Source of the DNA: Balanoglossus misakiensis
Lineage: Eukaryota > Hemichordata
NCBI GenBank assembly: GCA_040954595.2
Contig: CM082581.2
Coordinates: forward strand, 5,270,001-5,334,000
DNA: 64,000 nt
Direction of reading: 5' to 3'
A model generated the notes under the pieces. The model did not search any database, was not told where the DNA came from, and saw nothing but the letters and a program-made list of their open reading frames with translations. Within the stretch, counting starts at the first letter, position 1, and each line of letters starts with the position of its first letter. Shown here one piece after another: positions 60,801 through 64,000 of the stretch. Both the position numbers and the translations under genes were made by a program.

Positions 60801-63519
60801 GACAAAAATACAACTCAGCACTTAGAAATGTGTTTACTCAGAACAGAGACATTCCATTATTAATAGACAAATTTGGTCAGAGAAGTTGCGAAAAAAAACT
60901 AAAGCATTTTTACACCCTGCTGAAAGATTTTTCTATGATATACAGCCTGAGAAATAAATACACTGAATCAAATATTATGTTCAGTTTAGAAATTCTCACA
61001 AAATATGAATAAAAATAAATACATGTATACTGAAGTGAAGCAATTTGGAATGTACCATACACAAATATTTTCCAAATTATTCATACGGGTAGGTAAAGAA
61101 AAGACAAACAAAAATTAAATGTCAGAAAACAAACATATTGAAATTGTTTTTATATTTAGCATGTACCCTTTGCCTATAACCTATAAAGCGTTCTGTATTT
61201 TCAAAAGTATAAAGTGAATGCATATCTCCAGGGAAATCCCACACCATCGAATCCATGACGAGAAACACAAAATGGAAGCCAAACATCTGTTGCCAAGATG
61301 ACCCGTTGTCATGGCAACGTGTCACCACAAGGTCAGCTCGGTATTGTACTGCACTTTAGATTGAAACCTACACTAGTTCGATTCTACGAACTCAGCTGTA
61401 CATACAGAGTAGTCAGTCACGAGTTCAGAACATTGTATTTTTCATTTTTTGTAAACAGGAACGATTTTGCGTCTTCCCGGAGAGGCATCTGTTTTTATTG
61501 GAGAACCAACACCAGTTCTTTCATTCGTTTTCTGGCAAATTTGGAATAACAGCTGTCAGCTGCCTATTTTTGGACAGCGTGCATTGCTATTGCTGAAAAT
61601 GGAATTCAACCCAGGAATAGAATTCACCAACATGAATGAGCTAGGTTAATAAGTAGAACAAGGCATTTTAGCTCACTCTTGGAACTGGAAACAAACATGA
61701 TGATATACATGTAGTTGATACCAAAAATTCAAATAAATAGCAAAAAATTACAGCTGGTGTAGTCATTCTCTTTGTGTGCATATTCCAAGTTCACCAGAAA
61801 AATACACTCATGAGATTTCTGTTTTTATTATTCTCAACCATTTGTTCTATTTTTCCCTTGTTATAATGGCTACGTAATGTATGAGGTCAATATCTGAAAA
61901 TGTACTGTCCTATTGATTAAAAACAGTCGATTATACATAAAATCACACTGACATTACGACAAATCAATTCTCTCAGTGTGATGCAGATTGAGTCAGTACT
62001 TGCAGTAAAATCACTGTTTTTCTTTCTCAGAGGCTTTTTTTTTTTTGCCATGTGTTCTCCATAAAACATAATTTCATGTCTACTCAGTGCTAAATGTTAA
62101 TGTCCAGGAACACTGATTAGATATTGGAACCCCGGCCAGAGTAACACTTCTGCTGCTACTACTGTACTGTTACATCTACATACAATGGAGAGAAACCTGG
62201 CAAAATGACTGAAGAGCTTGGTACCGCCCAACTACATTGTAACCAACCCAACTGTGATTACAGTATTCATCATCATATATCATTCCTGGCAATTTCGATT
62301 TACTGGATTTGGATTTTTTTCCCACCAGTATGAAGGACATTTGTAAATTAAGAACCTTCAGCCTGGGCTTGCTGAATATCTGGGGAAATGGCTTTCCTTT
62401 TCCCATTGAAAATGTCAAACAACGCCCATTTCAAACACTGCAACATTTTAAAAACAAACCAATGACCTCAAACTTAAAAATTCCTCAAACTTTTGTGCAT
62501 TAATACATTACAGATTAACATAGTATTTTACACAGCATCACACTGATCTTGCATAATTATGATAAAGTGTATTAGTTACCACAGCTGAGTGAATGAATGA
62601 ATGAGTGAAATTTTCAATGCAGAGAAGAATATCACAAAAATTTGATGCCCATATGGTTAATGTTTATATAATAATCATTATTGGAATGAATTTTATTTTA
62701 GGACGCCCATCTGCAACCCTGACTATGGGAGTTATAATCAGTAGCTGATAAGTAGATTCTTCTGTTTCTTGATAAACTGTGATGAAATCATTGGAAATAA
62801 CTGATTATGTATCACAGATCTTGATAAACACCTTGAATGGTGACCTCTGTACAAATTTCATAACTACCACGATTCCCGGCCCTTTTCATGAATGATATGC
62901 ACTGCCATGATCAAAGCCTTTTATGAGAAGGAAAATATCAACTTTAAGTTTTTTTGTCATTCAGACGTATATTAAATTCTGTCCTGGGATTCTGAGGTCA
63001 TACGTGTTATTATATGGGTGAAACGTACATACAGCACAGTGGGGAGGGTGTACCTCACGTACATTGAAGTTTTAATACTATGATATGAATCGTATCGTTG
63101 TCGATATGTTTGCCCCACGGTCCTTGTTGACATTTGCAGGCAAAACTCTGATCATAAGTGTGTGAATTATAAATGAAATATATGAGTCGAACATATTCAT
63201 TCCCTCAACTGAACAAAGTGAACCTGCACCCAAAACGGGCGTAGCGTTCATCACAGTCAGTTGAAAATGGTTCAATATATTCGCTCCTAATTAATTGGAA
63301 TCGATTTGACCGCGACGCGATCGCTATCTCACATCCAGGTTAAAAATGGTTCCCTTCAATAAAGAGCTGTAAAAAAAAATTCTGTTTGTTGACGGCTGTT
63401 TATTCTAGTGTGTGCCAAACGTCCCTTAGTTTGAGAACAGATTACACATAACGTTTTACCGTTTTGTTATTACAAAGGATTTCGAAACTGACATGTGAAA
63501 CGGACATGGACTGTAGCAG

Positions 63520-63540
63520 CCCCCCCCCCCCCCCCCCCCC
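63520..63540. repeat. Poly-C tract
   Basis: Twenty-one consecutive C residues within the distal promoter-side intron start, 260-320 bases inside the first intron. Confidence 0.9.
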
Positions 63541-63803
63541 GATCGGTAACCTCTATTTATTTGGCAGTCGACGCTACCCTGTATTTGGCGCGATCGACCA
63601 TTTGAAAAAGGCCGTAAATAAAACACTGGATTCGTGTTACTTCTCCATAGGCTCTGTGGGTTGCGCATGAAAAGCGTATTCAAAGCTGGGCGGGGGGAGT
63701 GAATGGTTGTCGTGTGCCGAATGGACGACTAAATAGTGTAAACAACACCAGTCGCTAGCCTGCAACGCTTTAAAAATTTTACAGTCTGTCGCCTGGAACT
63801 CAC

Positions 63804-63837
63804 CTGATCGGGTCACGTTGCTCACAAACCGCTTCAT
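63804..63837 (-). CDS. ABLIM: abLIM distal first exon (coding part)
   Basis: The ATG at 63837-63835 (context GACCATGAAG) opens a short frame, MKRFVSNVTRS plus one base, ending at the strong donor CAG|GTGAGT with last exon base 63804. The exon ends in phase 1 (a lone G). That is exactly what the exon at 33008 needs: G+CA gives Ala, then the frame continues NKPKKEKD. A TATA box lies about 65 bases upstream. The 11-residue leader is not something I recognise in other abLIMs. It would replace the 17-residue leader of the 38.3 kb exon and leave the LIM domains unchanged. The call rests on donor strength, phase match and promoter context. Another gene's first exon or a chance match remain possible. 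Confidence 0.55.
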
Positions 63838-63900
63838 GGTCTTTGGTACCAACGCACAGCAGGTATAAAATCAAAGAATGGGCATCGATAGCGGCTAGCC

Positions 63901-63906
63901 TTTATA
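63901..63906 (-). promoter_or_regulatory. TATA box of the distal abLIM promoter
   Basis: The minus strand reads TGTATAAAGG here, about 65 bases upstream of the ATG at 63837. A start site about 30 bases downstream (near 63875) would leave a 5' UTR of roughly 40 bases. The surrounding 63500-64000 is richer in G+C and CpG than the introns, which fits a promoter. No experimental evidence is available. Confidence 0.45.
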
Positions 63907-64000
63907 CAATCACCGGCCACTGAAGCAGACGGCCTGGTTATTTCGCAGTTAGGGGACACCGTACTGGCTGCTGCTACTGGAACATCAATGCAATGGCTAC

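Larger units (their letters stand above)
38329..63803 (-). other. ABLIM: Large first intron of the distal transcript (25.5 kb)
   Basis: This stretch separates the distal first exon from the proximal one; its left end also holds the proximal promoter and 5' UTR. I see no convincing gene on either strand: open frames are short, AT-biased and lack family signatures. It holds an inverted-repeat element at 55099-55891, a dispersed repeat at 56144-56310, a hairpin at 56920-56984, a MITE-like copy at 57768-57863, a CTTAAAGGTATAC repeat at 45922 and 48818, and a weak candidate first exon at 57377-57485. The rest reads as unique AT-rich intron. Confidence 0.7.
1..63906 (-). other. ABLIM: abLIM (actin-binding LIM protein) gene, 3' end beyond window
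   Basis: One spliced minus-strand gene spans the window. Seen: exons with GT/AG borders join in a single open frame of 679 codons from the ATG at 38328 to the donor at 1433. Four LIM domains of the form C-X2-C-X16/17-H-X2-C-X2-C-X2-C-X16-18-C/H-X2-C/D lie at residues 52-102, 111-162, 180-230 and 239-290. A Ser/Pro/Asp-rich tail follows. Known: four N-terminal LIM domains plus a long linker and a C-terminal villin headpiece define abLIM/Unc-115, cytoplasmic proteins that bind F-actin and act in axon guidance and cell shape. Recalled vertebrate motifs reappear in order (CKGEVLRVQ-like, GEFVEGEVVTALG-like, PFPPGDRVTFNG, DGxPYCEKDYQ, AGDKHYHPSC, RTPSAD). Inferred: the headpiece and 3' UTR lie left of base 1. 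Confidence 0.95.

Overview
This is an animal (metazoan) nuclear genomic window. It is AT-rich, its introns are long and begin with GT and end with AG, and it holds microsatellites and small inverted-repeat transposons. The strongest signal is one minus-strand gene running right to left through nearly the whole window: an actin-binding LIM protein (abLIM / limatin in vertebrates, Unc-115 in protostomes). I assembled it by hand from splice sites, codon phase and LIM zinc-ligand spacing. Fourteen or fifteen exons join in frame from a start at 38328 to the donor at 1433, giving 679 codons before the gene leaves the window on the left. The species cannot be fixed. A non-vertebrate deuterostome such as an acorn worm or echinoderm is my low-confidence guess, from intron sizes, small MITEs and abundant ACATGTA/TACCGGTA words.

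Layout, in transcript order (high to low coordinates). At 63.8 kb a TATA box and a short first exon encode an 11-residue N-terminus. A 25.5 kb intron follows, which contains a second first exon at 38.3 kb with an ideal Kozak context. Both end in phase 1 and fit the same next exon at 33.0 kb, so they look like alternative promoters. Exons at 33.0, 26.4, 23.4/21.4, 20.5, 20.2, 15.3 and 14.8 kb encode four LIM domains (residues 52-102, 111-162, 180-230, 239-290). Exons at 13.4, 11.6, 10.9, 7.9, 2.6 and 1.6 kb encode a Ser/Pro/Asp-rich linker. The C-terminal villin headpiece expected for this family is not in the window and should lie left of base 1.

The most interesting observation is a pair of tandem exons (23369-23451 and 21374-21486). 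Each encodes the second half of LIM2 with identical zinc-ligand spacing but different residues. The reading frame allows exactly one of them: including both creates a TAA at the junction, and skipping both gives a stop within seven codons. This predicts two LIM2 versions from one gene.

Other points are a possible third promoter inside LIM1, a candidate cassette exon after LIM4, in-frame alternative donors in the tail, short peptide repeats in the linker, two inverted-repeat elements flanked by TAA, two dispersed repeat families, and an over-represented TACCGGTA palindrome. I found no plus-strand gene, RNA gene or CRISPR array that I can support.
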